From Gulosibacter massiliensis (GTDB taxonomy: Bacteria; Actinomycetota; Actinomycetes; Actinomycetales; Microbacteriaceae), in the NCBI GenBank assembly GCA_945901035.1, contig CAMDKN010000032.1, positions 1 through 10,426 of the forward strand: 10,426 nucleotides of DNA, read 5' to 3'. Shown in pieces: positions 8,911 to 10,426 of the stretch (its first letter is position 1; the number at the start of each line of letters is the position of its first letter). Both the position numbers and the translations under genes were made by a program. Under the pieces are notes generated by a model. The model was given only the letters and a program-made list of their open reading frames with translations. It searched no databases and was not told where the DNA came from.

Positions 8911-10074
8911 CTACTGCTTTGCGACCGCGAGCGCCCGGGTCGAGGCGTCGGACTCGACGAATTCCTCGGTGTCGAATGGAATGCCGAACGCAAATTCGGT
9001 CGCCCACGACAACCACACCGTAGATCCCGCGACCACGATGTCGCCGTCGTTCTGCTCGAACACCGCCATCGGCCTCACTCCAGGCACGTTTACGACGTAC
9101 TGAGTCGACACACCCGTGAACGACGTGTCCACCACGGTTCCCGGCCCGAGGACGGTGCGGGACGACGACACGGCGGGTTCCTTGCGCGAGATCGCGATCT
9201 TCTCGGGTCGCACACCCACCGTGATTTGCCCCGAGGTGACCTTCGACCGGCTCGCGAGGACGTCGATTGTGCGATTCCCCACGGTCACGGAAAGCGTGTT
9301 CCCGTTCGTCTTCGCGACAACGCCGTCGAACAGATTCGATTGGCCGAGGAAGGTCGCGACAAACCGGGTTGCGGGCAGTTCGTAGAGTTCCGCGGGCGGT
9401 CCCATCTGTTCGATGCGTCCCTTATTCATGACCGCGACCGTGTCCGCCATCGTCATGGCTTCTTCCTGGTCGTGGGTGACGTGCAAGAACGTGAGACCGA
9501 CTTCGGACTGAATCGCCTTGAGCTCGATTTGCATCTGCCGACGCAGTTTGAGGTCGAGCGCACCGAGGGGTTCGTCCAACAAGAGCAACGCGGGACGGTT
9601 GACGACGGCGCGTGCCAGCGCAACACGCTGTTGCTGTCCACCGGAGAGTTGAGTCGGCTTTCGGTCCGAGGCGTGATCCAGTTCGACCAATTGGAGCGCT
9701 TCGTGAGCGAGTCGAATCGCGTCTTTCACTCCCCGTTGCTTCAAACCAAAGGCGACGTTCTCGAGCACGCTCATGTGCGGGAACAACGCGTAGGACTGAA
9801 ACACCGTGTTGGTCGGGCGATTATGCGGTTTGATGTTGGACACGTCTTTCCCGCCCAACAGAATCTTGCCCGCCGTCGGTTCCTCGAGCCCCGAGATCAG
9901 GCGCAGCGTCGTCGTTTTGCCACAACCGGACGGGCCGAGCAGGGCGAAAAATGACCCCGCCGGTACCGTGAAACTCACGTTGTCCACGGCGGTGAATCCG
10001 GGGAACTGCTTGGTCACACCAACCAGTTCGAGGTCAGCGCCGCCCGTTGCGAAATCGCTCTGTTGCTTAGCCAC
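8911..10074 (-). CDS. potA: Polyamine-type ABC transporter ATP-binding protein PotA
   Basis: This is the ATPase that drives the importer, 387 residues. The nucleotide-binding domain shows Walker A GPSGCGKT (47-54), Q-loop Q93 in VFQSYALFP, signature LSGGQQQR (143-150), Walker B LLLLDE (163-168) with catalytic E168, D-loop GALD (171-174) and switch histidine H201 in HVTHDQEEA. The C-terminal third (about 245-365) is the TOBE regulatory region, with VGVRPEKI (286-293). Subunit length and motifs fit the PotA/FbpC-like group; neighbouring PotB, PotC and PotD make polyamine-type substrates the best guess. The start is GTG 10074-10072, 28 bases after the potD stop, with only a weak AAGAAA upstream. 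Confidence 0.95.
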   Translation of the reverse strand: MAKQQSDFATGGADLELVGVTKQFPGFTAVDNVSFTVPAGSFFALLGPSGCGKTTTLRLISGLEEPTAGKILLGGKDVSNIKPHNRPTNTVFQSYALFPHMSVLENVAFGLKQRGVKDAIRLAHEALQLVELDHASDRKPTQLSGGQQQRVALARAVVNRPALLLLDEPLGALDLKLRRQMQIELKAIQSEVGLTFLHVTHDQEEAMTMADTVAVMNKGRIEQMGPPAELYELPATRFVATFLGQSNLFDGVVAKTNGNTLSVTVGNRTIDVLASRSKVTSGQITVGVRPEKIAISRKEPAVSSSRTVLGPGTVVDTSFTGVSTQYVVNVPGVRPMAVFEQNDGDIVVAGSTVWLSWATEFAFGIPFDTEEFVESDASTRALAVAKQ

Positions 10075-10089
10075 GTCACACTATTTCTT

Positions 10090-10101
10090 CGCGTTGCCGC
10101 G
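10090..10101 (-). repeat. Small hairpin with GNRA-type loop in the potD-potA gap
   Basis: On the minus strand, CGCG, loop GCAA and CGCG (complement of 10090-10101) form a 4-bp GC stem closed by a GNRA tetraloop. It begins one base after the potD stop codon. No U tract follows. Such a structure could protect the potD end of a processed mRNA and so raise the amount of binding protein relative to the membrane components, but a four-base stem is short and may be chance. Confidence 0.25.
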
Positions 10102-10102
10102 A

Positions 10103-10426
10103 TTAGCCGAGAATAATGGCCTGGAAAGCCGCTTGGAATTCGTTTTCCTCGGCATCCGACAGCGATCGGAAGATGTGCACTTGCGCGAGCGTCTCGTCGT
10201 TCGGGAAAATCAACTGGTTTTCCGCGAGAGCCGGATCAATCTTGACGGCTTCCTCGTACGCTCCCTGGACGGGGGTGACGTAGTTGACCCACGCCGCGAC
10301 CTGTGCCGCAATCGCGGGGTCGTAGTACCAGTTGATGAGCTTCTCGGCGTTGGTCTTGCGGGGGCTTCCGATCGGAATCATGAACGTGTCGTTCCAGAAC
10401 GTTCCGCCCGAGTCGGGCAACACGAA
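10103..10426 (-). CDS. potD: Polyamine-type ABC transporter substrate-binding protein PotD, C-terminal part (cut by window edge)
   Basis: The last 107 codons of a periplasmic-type solute-binding protein are visible; the frame stays open to the window edge. The segment matches the PotD/PotF C-terminus: a W-x-D-T-F-M-I-P strand, the small loop GSPRKTNAEK, helix LINWYYDPAIAAQVA, the conserved WVNYVTPVQGA, and NQLIFPNDETL. In the PotD family this lobe contributes part of the polyamine-binding cleft. The signal peptide, probably a lipoprotein one in this type of organism, would be outside the window. It is first in transcription order before potA, with a 28-base gap. Confidence 0.93.
   Translation of the reverse strand, partial: FVLPDSGGTFWNDTFMIPIGSPRKTNAEKLINWYYDPAIAAQVAAWVNYVTPVQGAYEEAVKIDPALAENQLIFPNDETLAQVHIFRSLSDAEENEFQAAFQAIILG

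Noticed and set aside
8845..9954. A 369-codon plus-strand open frame opposite potA
   Set aside because: It is antisense to potA with all ATPase motifs intact; its product is rich in Arg/His/Asp and shows no family motif.

Overview
The window looks like a densely coded chromosome segment from an actinobacterium, most likely of the Microbacteriaceae. This rests on the roughly 60 % GC content, GTG starts, 1-4 base gene overlaps, a ligA-gatC-gatA neighbourhood typical of Actinobacteria, a LigA with a charged insertion of the kind I recall from Microbacteriaceae, and several start codons placed exactly where a leaderless transcript would begin. The family assignment is inference; no rRNA or other taxonomic marker is present.

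Left part (1-4854, mostly minus strand). In transcription order these are an OsmC-family redox protein, a lipoprotein with two FKBP domains, NAD-dependent DNA ligase (ligA), then gatC and the start of gatA (tRNA-dependent amidotransferase, cut by the window edge). One plus-strand gene, a small META/HslJ-like lipoprotein (715-1143), sits between ligA and gatC. It has lower GC than its neighbours and a well-formed promoter whose elements overlap an 8-bp inverted repeat.

Middle part (4903-7196, plus strand). A two-gene unit encodes a class III (GABA-type) aminotransferase and a Rhizobium etli-type (asparaginase II family) amidohydrolase. The two are joined by a one-base stop/start overlap.

Right part (7193-10426, minus strand). 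This is a polyamine-type ABC transporter operon in the order potD (partial), potA, potB, potC, with very short gaps or overlaps. It converges on the aminotransferase/asparaginase unit so closely that the stop codons overlap. An attractive but unproven reading is a nitrogen-scavenging locus: the transporter brings in polyamines or related amino compounds, the aminotransferase handles GABA or a similar omega-amine, and the amidohydrolase releases ammonia from asparagine or an amide intermediate.

No tRNA, rRNA, CRISPR array, insertion sequence or phage gene was seen, and there is no non-coding stretch over 100 bases. Most content is conventional. The points most worth a second look are the operator-like repeat at the META lipoprotein promoter, the shared -10/N6/start geometry of three genes, the ligA 5' hairpin, and the aminotransferase/asparaginase pairing beside a polyamine transporter.
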